Position numbers and translations under genes: made by a program
Part shown: one piece after another, positions 42,333-49,578 of the stretch
Layout of the letters: every line of letters begins with the position of its first letter
How positions within the stretch are numbered: position 1 is the stretch's first letter
Assembly: GCF_026932795.1 (NCBI RefSeq)
Contig: NZ_JADPVH010000003.1
Location: forward strand, 1 to 64,000
Direction of reading: 5' to 3'
Length of the DNA stretch: 64,000 bases
DNA from: Paenarthrobacter sp. Z7-10
Lineage (GTDB): Bacteria > Actinomycetota > Actinomycetes > Actinomycetales > Micrococcaceae
The notes under the pieces: model-generated
Databases searched by the model: none
What the model was told of the DNA's origin: nothing
The model's input: the letters and a program-made list of their open reading frames with translations, nothing else

Positions 42333-42914
42333 TCAGCTTAAGGTAATGCCGAAATCGGTGGCGATGCCATGCAGACCGGTGGCGTAGCCCTGGCCCACGG
42401 CCCTGAACTTCCATTCTGCGCCGTTGCGGTAGATCTCAGCGAAGATCATCGAGGTTTCGGCCGCGGCGTCCTCGCTGAGGTCATAACGGACCACTTCCTG
42501 CTCGGAGTCCTGGTTGACGACCCGGCAGAAAGCATCGCGCACCTGGCCGAAGTTCTGGTTCCGGGCGTCCGCCTGGTCGATCGAGACTACGATGACAACG
42601 CGTTCCACATCGGGCGCCAGCAGGCTCAGGTCGATCAGGATCTGCTCGTCGTCGCCCTCCCCCTCGCCGGTGCGGTTATCGCCCTGGTGAACCACCGAAC
42701 CGTCCTTGGTCTGAAGCTGGTTGTAAAAGATGAAGTCGTCCTGGGACCGGACTTTTCCATTGGATCCCACCAGCAGCGCGGAGGCATCCAGGTCGAAGGG
42801 CTCTCCGCTGGTGGTGCGGGGGTCCCAGCCGAGACCCACCATCGCACGCCGGAGACCGGGATCGGCCTTCGTGAGAGACAGGTTGTTGCCTTTGGTCAGG
42901 GTAAGACTTACCAC
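42333..42914 (-). CDS. terD: TerD-family calcium-binding stress protein (copy 2)
   Basis: A 193-residue canonical TerD. LTKGNNLSLTKADPGL, FDLDASALLVGSNGKV and GDNRTGEGEGDDEQI are all present, so both calcium sites should work. The C-terminus WKFRAVGQGYATGLHGIATDFGITL matches copy 1. It is separated from copy 1 by 30 bases and from the TerZ-like gene by 58. Confidence 0.95.
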   Translation of the reverse strand: MVSLTLTKGNNLSLTKADPGLRRAMVGLGWDPRTTSGEPFDLDASALLVGSNGKVRSQDDFIFYNQLQTKDGSVVHQGDNRTGEGEGDDEQILIDLSLLAPDVERVVIVVSIDQADARNQNFGQVRDAFCRVVNQDSEQEVVRYDLSEDAAAETSMIFAEIYRNGAEWKFRAVGQGYATGLHGIATDFGITLS

Positions 42915-42972
42915 TGGAGGGGTTCCTTTACATCCGGGAGTTGAGGGGACCGTGAGTTGGAGACCATTGAGG

Positions 42973-43563
42973 CTAAAGGGCTTTGGCTGCCGGGCCGATG
43001 AGGTCCATGGCGGTGCGGCCGTTGGCCCGCTCCCCGATGGCCTTGAATGACCAGCCGGAACCTTCGCGGGAAACCTTGGCCATGATCATCGCGGTGTGGC
43101 TGCCGGAATCCGTCAGCTGATAACGTGCCACTTCCGGAGTTCCGGCGGAAGAGTCATCCACCAGCCGGCAGAAGGCGTTTTCCACCTGGTCAAAGGTCTG
43201 CTGGCTGTAACTGCTGATGACAAACACTATTTGTGTCACGGCCTGCGATACCGCCGAAAGGTCCACCAGAATCGTTTCGTCGTCACCCTCACCAGCTCCC
43301 GTGAGGTTATCTCCGGTATGCGTGGCGGAGCGGTCTTTGCTGGCAAGCTGTTGAAACCAGACCACGTCCACGGCCTTGGCGGTTGCGTCAAAGAAGATAG
43401 CGGAAGCATCCAAATCAACTTCAGCCGTCTTGGCGCGGCCGAAGAGCCCGCGCTTAACGGGAGCGGCCGAGTCCCAACCCAGCCCCATCCGCACTTTCGT
43501 CAGGGCACCGCCGTCGTTCTTGGTCAACGATAAAGACTGGCCTTTTTGCAAACTCAATGCCAT
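42973..43563 (-). CDS. TerD/TerZ-family protein (copy 3, divergent)
   Basis: A 196-residue TerD-fold protein with intact calcium motifs: LQKGQSLSLTKND, VDLDASAIFFDA and GDNLTGAGEGDDETI. It differs from copies 1 and 2 by a basic insert after the first strand (APVKRGLFGRAKTAE) and a C-terminus ERANGRTAMDLIGPAAKAL instead of the usual GYATGL ending. This profile resembles TerZ-type proteins. It is the second gene of the operon, 35 bases after the TerC gene. Confidence 0.9.
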   Translation of the reverse strand: MALSLQKGQSLSLTKNDGGALTKVRMGLGWDSAAPVKRGLFGRAKTAEVDLDASAIFFDATAKAVDVVWFQQLASKDRSATHTGDNLTGAGEGDDETILVDLSAVSQAVTQIVFVISSYSQQTFDQVENAFCRLVDDSSAGTPEVARYQLTDSGSHTAMIMAKVSREGSGWSFKAIGERANGRTAMDLIGPAAKAL

Positions 43564-43598
43564 GGTTTCCGCCTCTTCTGTCGGTGTGGAACGGTCTT

Positions 43599-44714
43599 TC
43601 AGGATGAAACTCTAACGTCCGGGGATTCCTTCTCCCCGGTCAGGCGCCTATTGCGGGCAATCGATGAAAGCAAGGCCGCGAGAATGAAGACGACACCGAT
43701 CAGCCCGGTGATGACCTCGCTGATTTCAATGCTGATCGTGAGCAAAAGAATAACCGCCAAAGCCCCGATCGCCCAGTGCGCTCCATGGTCCAGGAAAACA
43801 TACTCGTCCAAGGTGCCCTGCCGGACCAGGTAAACGGTCAGTGAGCGGACAAAGATTGCGCCGATCAGACCAAGACCCAAGGCAATAATGATCGGATCGG
43901 AAGTGATGGCAAAGGCGCCGATAACGCCGTCGAAGGAGAATGAAGCATCAATAACTTCAAGGTAGAGGAAAAGGGCGAAAGCGGCCTTTCCCACTGCCTT
44001 CACCGCACCCTTGTTGCCGGCGATCTTGGCCGCGGCGGCCTCCACTTCTTCGGGCTCAATCTCCCGGTCGCCGTCGTCCTCGACGTTGAACAGCGAATCC
44101 AGCCCCGTGACAAGGAAGTAGGCGACCATCCCGAGTATTCCGGAGACCAGCACCTGCCCCTGCTTCGCGCCACCAAGCTGAGCGAATACAACCAAGGCAA
44201 CCAGCCCCACGACCAGCGCCGCGCTGTTGAATTTGCCCACCTTTGCCAGCGGCTTTTCCAGGAATCCGAGCCAGCGGATGTCCCGTTCCTCGAACATGAA
44301 ATCCAGGAAAATCATCAACAGGAAGATACCGCCGAAAGCCGCGATCTGCGGATGCGCTTCGTGCAGCAGGTAGCCGTAAGATCCCGGGGTGTGGACATCA
44401 CCCTTTTCAAGCGCAAGGTTCACGGCCTCAACGGGATTCAGTTTGGCCGTCACGCCGACGATGAGAAGCGGGAACAGGACACGCATGCCCAGCACGGCTA
44501 TAACAATGCCGACGGTCAGGAAGATCTTTTGCCAGAAATCGCTCATTTTTTCGAGGATGCGGGCATTGACCACCGCGTTATCGAAGCTGAGACTGACTTC
44601 CAGGACGCCGAGAATGGCGCAAAGAATCAGGGCGTTAGGGCCACCGTAAAGGAAAGCAATAACCAGCGCGACGACGGAGATCGCCATCGACCAGCCAAAA
44701 GTCTTGACAAACAC
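43599..44714 (-). CDS. TerC-family membrane protein (DUF475)
   Basis: A 371-residue membrane protein with about nine helices. LSFDNAVVNARIL and SFDGVIGAFAITSDP carry the conserved Asp residues of the TerC/DUF475 superfamily, which handles Mn2+ or other divalent metals in characterised members. A charged cytoplasmic loop (EDDGDREIEPEEVEAAAAKI) sits in the middle. GTG 44714 has GAAGGAG about 11 bases upstream. First gene of the Ter operon, preceded by a hairpin-bearing leader. Confidence 0.93.
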   Translation of the reverse strand: MFVKTFGWSMAISVVALVIAFLYGGPNALILCAILGVLEVSLSFDNAVVNARILEKMSDFWQKIFLTVGIVIAVLGMRVLFPLLIVGVTAKLNPVEAVNLALEKGDVHTPGSYGYLLHEAHPQIAAFGGIFLLMIFLDFMFEERDIRWLGFLEKPLAKVGKFNSAALVVGLVALVVFAQLGGAKQGQVLVSGILGMVAYFLVTGLDSLFNVEDDGDREIEPEEVEAAAAKIAGNKGAVKAVGKAAFALFLYLEVIDASFSFDGVIGAFAITSDPIIIALGLGLIGAIFVRSLTVYLVRQGTLDEYVFLDHGAHWAIGALAVILLLTISIEISEVITGLIGVVFILAALLSSIARNRRLTGEKESPDVRVSS

Positions 44715-44737
44715 GCTTCGTCGGGCTCCTTCGGGTG

Positions 44738-44767
44738 CTGTCTCCGCGGTTGACCGCGGGAAGACAG
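44738..44767 (-). promoter_or_regulatory. Hairpin in the Ter operon leader
   Basis: On the minus strand CTGTCT-tc-CCGCGG-TCAA-CCGCGG-AGACAG forms a 12-bp stem with one 2-base bulge and a four-base loop. It ends about 24 bases before the TerC start, overlapping the ribosome-site approach. No U-run follows, so it is not a simple terminator. A regulatory RNA element controlling TerC is possible; known Mn2+ riboswitch bases (yybP-ykoY) were not recognised. Confidence 0.45.
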
Positions 44768-44900
44768 GTAGGGCGTCCCAGGGTCGTTTCCCCCGAGACC
44801 TAGCTACATTATCTATGCTGCCCTGCCCGCTTCCTAATCGTTTTACCCCTTTCGGGAGAAAAATAAGCTGCCGGCGAAAGCGCCTGGATGCCGTGGCAGC

Positions 44901-45677
44901 TCAACTTCGAGTGCGTGGCCAACTGCCGGCCAGACCACTGATGAGCGCGTCGAGGCCGAGCGAGAATGCGCTGTCGCTGGGTCCCAGGACTCGATTCCCT
45001 TTTTCGTCCCCGGCTCCATTCGCGCTTGCCGTGCGCCGGCCGACGGCGGTGCTGAACAGTGGGGCGGTGGTGGCCAAAGCGCCGGTGTCGAAGATGCCCT
45101 CGGGTGCGGTGACATCGTAGGCGGAGCCAAAAATAAAGGATTCCAGCGCCACGATTGCATCCACTATCCGTTCCTGCGGCCATCCCTCGGCCACGAACCC
45201 CGCCGTGACGGCCTCGTACATGGTGACGGTGCGCGGCGCGTTCGTCACAGGCAGGACGGCGATCACAGGGATCAGCGGGGTATGCCGGGCAAAAACATCG
45301 CGGTAAGACCAGGCCCAGCGACGCACGGCCGATTCCCATGATTGAGTGGCGAACCCGCTGACATCCACTCCCGCCATCAGATGGTCCTCCACCAAAACCA
45401 GGACATCCGCTTTGGCCGCTACGTGGTTGTACAGCGCCGAGGGAGCGACGCCCAGCCGGCGTGCAAGCGCGGACATGGTGAGCCCTTTATACCCCTGCAA
45501 TTCGATGAGCTTCAGGGCGGCCCGGGTGATCTGTTCCGTATCCAGGACGGCCTTGGACGGCCGGCCCGCGCGCCGCCGTGGCATCACCGGCGGAACAGGC
45601 GGTTCTTGTCGGCGCGACCGGGCCGGGGGAGAGTCCGCGCCGTCATGCTGCGTCGCTGCCGGGAAAGCTGCGGTCAT
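44901..45677 (-). CDS. TetR-family regulator
   Basis: A 258-residue regulator. After a Pro/Arg-rich lead, the HTH lies at about residues 43-90: ITRAALKLIELQGYKGLTMSALARRLGVAPSALYNHVAAKADVL. The C-terminal ligand domain resembles the TetR_C group (WAWSYRDVFARHTPLIPVIAV, EGWPQERIVDAIVALESFIFGSAYD). ATG 45677 was chosen for AGGAGA 7 bases upstream; a longer frame starts at 45809 but would run through the operator palindrome. Divergent from the amine oxidase gene, its likely target. Confidence 0.88.
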   Translation of the reverse strand: MTAAFPAATQHDGADSPPARSRRQEPPVPPVMPRRRAGRPSKAVLDTEQITRAALKLIELQGYKGLTMSALARRLGVAPSALYNHVAAKADVLVLVEDHLMAGVDVSGFATQSWESAVRRWAWSYRDVFARHTPLIPVIAVLPVTNAPRTVTMYEAVTAGFVAEGWPQERIVDAIVALESFIFGSAYDVTAPEGIFDTGALATTAPLFSTAVGRRTASANGAGDEKGNRVLGPSDSAFSLGLDALISGLAGSWPRTRS

Positions 45678-45792
45678 CAATGGTCTCCTGCTGGCTGGTG
45701 GCCGAACGTGCACGTGCGGGAATCTGCCGCTGGCAGACATTATTCCACCGGGGCACTTCCGCAATTGCCACTTTGGCGCTAGAGTCGACAAG

Positions 45793-45811
45793 AAATGAAC
45801 GAAATTCATTT
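45793..45811. promoter_or_regulatory. Operator-like palindrome between TetR and amine oxidase genes
   Basis: AAATGAA-cgaaa-TTCATTT is a perfect 7-bp inverted repeat with a 5-base spacer. It lies 40 bases before the amine oxidase start and 116 before the TetR start. Size and position fit a TetR operator (inference). Confidence 0.55.
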
Positions 45812-45850
45812 AGGCACTCCGGTCAAGGACCGATCAACGGGAAGGACATC

Positions 45851-47359
45851 ATGCGCACCTTGGAACGCGACGTCGTCGTCATTGGAGCCGGCCCTTCTGG
45901 CCTTACCGCGGCCTGGCAGCTGCGGAAGGCCGGCCTGAGCGTGGCAGTACTGGAAGCACGCGACAGGGTCGGCGGGCGTACTTGGACCAACGTCATCGAC
46001 GGCGCCACGCTGGAAATCGGCGGACAATGGGTTTCCCCGGACCAGGAGGGCCTGATCGGCCTGCTGGACGAACTGGGGCTGCAGACGTTCGAGCGGTACC
46101 GAACCGGGGATTCGGTCTACATCGCCGCGGACGGCACGCGGACCCGCTTTACCGGTGACATGTTTCCGGTTGGGGCCCGGACGGCAGGGGAAATGGAGTC
46201 CCTGATCGCCAAACTGGACGCGCTGGCCGCGGAGATCGGCGCGGAAGAGCCGTGGGCGCATCCCAAAGCCCGTGAGCTGGATACTGTCTCGTTCCACGCT
46301 TGGCTCCGGCAGTATTCCAATGATGAGGAGGCGTGCAACAACATCGGCCTGTTTATTGCCGGCGGCATGCTCACCAAACCCGCCCACGCGTTTTCAGCAC
46401 TGCAGGCGGTGTTGATGGCCGCTTCCGCTGGCTCTTTCTCCAACCTCGTCGACGAGGATTTCATCCTGGACAAACGGGTGGTGGGCGGCATGCAGCAGGT
46501 CTCCCAACTGATGGCTGCGCAAATAGGTGAGGACGTGGTGCTCAATTCCCCAGTCCGCACCCTTCGCTGGGCGCCTGCGCAGACGGCCGACGACGGCGGT
46601 ACGGCCGGAAGCAGCAGCGGAACCTCGGGCGCTGTCAGCGTACCCGGTAGCGGTGTCACCGCCGTGTCCGACGCCGCCACGGTGCACGCCCGCTACGCCA
46701 TCATGGCGGTGCCGCCGAACCTGTACTCGCGCGTATCTTTCGAGCCCCCACTGCCACGCCGCCAGCATCAGATGCACCAGCATCAGTCACTGGGTCTGGT
46801 GATCAAGGTCCACGCCGTCTACAGCACGCCATTCTGGCGCTCGGATGGACTTTCCGGAACCGGGTTCAGTGCCTCCTCGCTGGTTCAGGAGGTTTATGAC
46901 AACACGAACCACCAGGACGTCCGCGGGACGCTGGTGGGATTCATCTCCGACGAAAAGGCTGACTATGCCTTCTCGCTTTCCCCGGACGAGCGCCGCGCGG
47001 AAATCCTGCACTCACTGGCTGGATTCCTCGGGGATGCGGCCCTGACGCCGGAGGTCTACTACGAGTCCGACTGGGGCTCCGAGGAATGGACCCGGGGCGC
47101 CTACGCCTCCAGCTACGACCTCGGCGGCCTGCATCGTTATGGCGCGGACCAGCGCAAACCCGTGGGTCCGATCTACTGGTCCAGTTCGGATCTCGCCGCG
47201 GAGGGATACCAGCACGTGGACGGAGCGGTGCGGATGGGGCAGATCACGGCCGCACGCATCGTGGCGGCCGAGTCAGCCCGCAGTTCCGACGTTCACGCCG
47301 TCGAAGATACCCAATGTGTGGAAGCCGACGATCGGCGCTCCTATCCGGTCGGGAACTGA
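45851..47359 (+). CDS. Flavin monoamine oxidase family protein
   Basis: A 502-residue FAD-dependent amine oxidase. The dinucleotide-binding motif is VVVIGAGPSGLTAAWQLRKAGLSVAVLEARDRVGGRTWT at residues 8-46. GGQWVSPDQEGL follows, and the C-terminal FAD contact is EGYQHVDGAVRMGQITA. Substrates of the family include putrescine, tyramine and other monoamines. A Gly/Ser/Thr-rich insert (DDGGTAGSSSGTSGAVSVPGSGV) sits at about residue 250. ATG 45851 follows GGGAAGG. Confidence 0.9.
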   Translation: MRTLERDVVVIGAGPSGLTAAWQLRKAGLSVAVLEARDRVGGRTWTNVIDGATLEIGGQWVSPDQEGLIGLLDELGLQTFERYRTGDSVYIAADGTRTRFTGDMFPVGARTAGEMESLIAKLDALAAEIGAEEPWAHPKARELDTVSFHAWLRQYSNDEEACNNIGLFIAGGMLTKPAHAFSALQAVLMAASAGSFSNLVDEDFILDKRVVGGMQQVSQLMAAQIGEDVVLNSPVRTLRWAPAQTADDGGTAGSSSGTSGAVSVPGSGVTAVSDAATVHARYAIMAVPPNLYSRVSFEPPLPRRQHQMHQHQSLGLVIKVHAVYSTPFWRSDGLSGTGFSASSLVQEVYDNTNHQDVRGTLVGFISDEKADYAFSLSPDERRAEILHSLAGFLGDAALTPEVYYESDWGSEEWTRGAYASSYDLGGLHRYGADQRKPVGPIYWSSSDLAAEGYQHVDGAVRMGQITAARIVAAESARSSDVHAVEDTQCVEADDRRSYPVGN

Positions 47360-47378
47360 GCATCGGCAACTGACCATC

Positions 47379-47434
47379 GGCGTAGGGCGTAGGGCGTAGG
47401 GCGTAGGGCGTAGGGCGTAGGGCGTAGGGCGTAG
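47379..47434. repeat. 7-bp tandem repeat, eight copies
   Basis: GGCGTAG is repeated eight times without variation between the stops of the convergent amine oxidase and DUF5997 genes. Likely a variable-number repeat prone to slippage. Confidence 0.97.
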
Positions 47435-47519
47435 GGCCGCAGGGTCCGGCAGGCAGGGCGCCCGCAACAACGCCGGGTGCGCTGTTCCGCTGGGACTTCG
47501 TGATACAGATCCGTGACCG

Positions 47520-47909
47520 TCAGCTTTGGGGTCGGCGTGCGGAGTCACGATTCCGGGCCAACTTGGCCTCCTCGCGCGCCTTCGCATGCACGGCACGCTC
47601 GGTGACCAACCACGGTGGCGGAGCTTGCAGCAGCGCTGTGATGTCCGCCGTCGTGAGCGGTTCCGTGACACCGCCACGGGTCAAGCCACCGATCGAGACG
47701 TTCAGCTTCTGCGCCACGACCGGACGGGGATGCGGACCGTTTCGCCGCAATTCTTCAAGCCACTCGGGCGGGGAAGACTGCAGGGCCTGAAAGTCTTCGC
47801 GGCTGATGTCTTTGTCCCGGAATTCCGTGGGGGCTGCGGGGAGGTAAATTCCCAGTTTCTTGGCGGCTGTGGCCGGCTTCATGGCCTGCGGCGAGGTTTC
47901 GGGACTCAT
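47520..47909 (-). CDS. DUF5997 family protein
   Basis: A 129-residue cytoplasmic protein of the actinobacterial DUF5997 family: KPATAAKKLGIYLPAAPTEF, SREDFQALQSSPPEWLEELRRNGPHPRPVVAQKLNVSIGGLTRGGVTEPLTTADI. Function unknown. In actinobacteria these genes commonly lie divergent to a LysR-substrate-domain gene, as here (48077). Confidence 0.85.
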   Translation of the reverse strand: MSPETSPQAMKPATAAKKLGIYLPAAPTEFRDKDISREDFQALQSSPPEWLEELRRNGPHPRPVVAQKLNVSIGGLTRGGVTEPLTTADITALLQAPPPWLVTERAVHAKAREEAKLARNRDSARRPQS

Positions 47910-48076
47910 AAATCAAGAGTAGCCGCTGGCACAGGATTGCTGATTCCCTGATGCACTGATGCACTTGATGCCCTCATGCCCTCATGCCCTCATGCCTGAT
48001 GGCGGCTGTTGCCGGGGTGCCGGTTCCGTCCGCCCGTGCCGGGTCGCGGCCCACGCCGGTGCGCTACTGTAAGCAC

Positions 48077-48898
48077 GTGCCTGAATCCCGTGTATTGACC
48101 GTGTCCTTTGTGCCGGGGGTCACACCCGGAAAATGGGTCCGCCGATGGGAAGAACGGATGCCTCAGGTTCCCCTCGTGGCCGTACCCGTCAGCGAGGCCG
48201 AGCAGGTGCGGGTGCTGCACACCGGCAGGGCAGACATGGGTTTTGTCCGGCTCCCGGTGGATCGCGAGGGACTGAGCCTGATTCCGTTGTATGCCGAAAT
48301 TCCCGTCGTCGTTGCACCGAAGGACCACGAGGTAGCCGTTTTTGATGAGGTGCCTGTCACGGAGCTGGCCGCCGAGTATTTGCTGCAGGACCCGGAACTG
48401 TTTCCCGAATGGCGCGACATCTCGGACGAAATCCACTCGGGAACCCGCCTTCCATTACCGCCGATTGGCTCGTTGGACGAAGCCCTGGACCTGGTGGAAG
48501 CCGGAACCGGCATCCTGATCCTGCCAATGTCTGTCGCCCGGCAGTTCAGCCGCAAGACCCTGCGCTATCGGCCGGTAACCGGTATTGCACCGTCGCAGGT
48601 CGGCCTGGCGTGGCCGGCCGGGGAGCCCGATCCGGTGCTCGAAGAGTTTATTGGCGTGGTTCGCGGACGGTCGGCACTGAGCTCGCGCCAACCCTCGGTG
48701 CAGGCTGCCCAAGATGCTGCCCCCAAAAAGGTTCGAGGCGACAAAGCGGGAACTGGCGGAAAGTCCGCAGTCCAGCGTGGCGCCGGCGGTGGCAAATCCG
48801 GGACGAGGTCCTCTGGTGCGAAGTCGACCGGTGCGAAGTCTGGCGGTGCAAAGTCCGGGAATTCAAGATCTGGTCAGGGCAAGCGCGGCCGCCGCTAA
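48077..48898 (+). CDS. LysR-type effector-domain protein without HTH
   Basis: A 273-residue protein consisting of a LysR substrate-binding (periplasmic-binding-like) domain: VLTVSFVPGVTPGKWVRRWEERMPQVPLVAVPV, GRADMGFVRLPVDREGLSLIPLYAE and DEALDLVEAGTGILILPMSVARQF. There is no N-terminal winged HTH. The last ~55 residues are a basic, repetitive tail (SGAKSTGAKSGGAKSGN...GKRGRR) that could bind nucleic acid. GTG 48077 is the start that begins right at the domain. Pairs with the divergent DUF5997 gene. Confidence 0.78.
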   Translation: MPESRVLTVSFVPGVTPGKWVRRWEERMPQVPLVAVPVSEAEQVRVLHTGRADMGFVRLPVDREGLSLIPLYAEIPVVVAPKDHEVAVFDEVPVTELAAEYLLQDPELFPEWRDISDEIHSGTRLPLPPIGSLDEALDLVEAGTGILILPMSVARQFSRKTLRYRPVTGIAPSQVGLAWPAGEPDPVLEEFIGVVRGRSALSSRQPSVQAAQDAAPKKVRGDKAGTGGKSAVQRGAGGGKSGTRSSGAKSTGAKSGGAKSGNSRSGQGKRGRR

Positions 48899-48953
48899 CC
48901 CACTTCCCGAAACCGCATCTAGGCCGCTAAACCCCAGCAACTCTGCTCGGGTT

Positions 48954-49490
48954 TCACGGGGCTGGTGGGGTTTCGGCGGAGCGTGGGTCCGAAGTTGGTG
49001 GGGTTTCGGCGGAGGGGAAAGGGCCCGGGTCTGGAATCTCGCTCCGGGCCTGAACGGTTGCGCGCACCATGTCGCGCATAAAGCGCTCCGCCAATTGCCG
49101 CTCCTGCGGGCTGTAGTCCGTCAGCGCCGCGTCCAGACGGGCGGCCAGCGGACTGAACAGGGCGCTGCCCACCTCTCGGGCATGACTTGTCATGCTGAGC
49201 TGTACCTGCCGCCTGTCCGTTTCGCTGCGCCGCCGGGTCAGATGGCCCGCACGGTCCAACCGATCCACCAGTGCCGTCGTCGCTGGAGAACTCAGATTCA
49301 GTGCTTCACCCAACCGTCCGGGAGTCACGGGGCCCTCTGATCGGGACGCCTGCACCAGAAAGGCCAGGGCATTTAAATCCGTGCGGTGCAGTGCGTGTGT
49401 GCTGCTGACCTGCTCCACGTAGCGCTCCGTTTCCACGGTGAACTCCTGAAGCAAGGTTAGAAGTTCAAGGTTGGGCCTTGCCTTTGTCAT
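48954..49490 (-). CDS. MarR-family regulator
   Basis: A 178-residue winged-helix regulator. The DNA-binding part is LNALAFLVQASRSEGPVTPGRLGEALNLSSPATTALVDRLDRAGHLTRRRSETDRRQVQLSMT, with the wing RRRSETDRRQ. The C-terminal tail has a duplicated SAETPP motif, encoded by a short direct repeat. Divergent from the MMPL transporter, which it probably represses. Confidence 0.9.
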   Translation of the reverse strand: MTKARPNLELLTLLQEFTVETERYVEQVSSTHALHRTDLNALAFLVQASRSEGPVTPGRLGEALNLSSPATTALVDRLDRAGHLTRRRSETDRRQVQLSMTSHAREVGSALFSPLAARLDAALTDYSPQERQLAERFMRDMVRATVQARSEIPDPGPFPSAETPPTSDPRSAETPPAP

Positions 49491-49534
49491 GTATCCATCT
49501 TCCTACGGTTGGACTTTGATCAGCATCCTTGTAG

Positions 49535-49564
49535 TATCTCCATGATAAAGATGTTCTATATCTT
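49535..49564. promoter_or_regulatory. MarR operator-like palindromes
   Basis: Two adjacent inverted repeats: TATC-tccat-GATA (49535-49547) and AAGAT-gttctat-ATCTT (49548-49564). They lie in the 88-base AT-rich gap between the MarR and MMPL genes, where a MarR dimer would block both promoters. Confidence 0.5.
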
Positions 49565-49578
49565 AGCTAAAGGGAACG

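Noticed and set aside
44715-44830. yybP-ykoY (Mn2+) riboswitch before TerC
   Set aside because: The setting fits, but I could not identify its conserved loop sequences by eye; kept only as a hairpin to test.
44809-45339. 176-codon frame overlapping the end of the TetR gene
   Set aside because: Same-strand, out-of-frame shadow of the TetR gene with no domain of its own.
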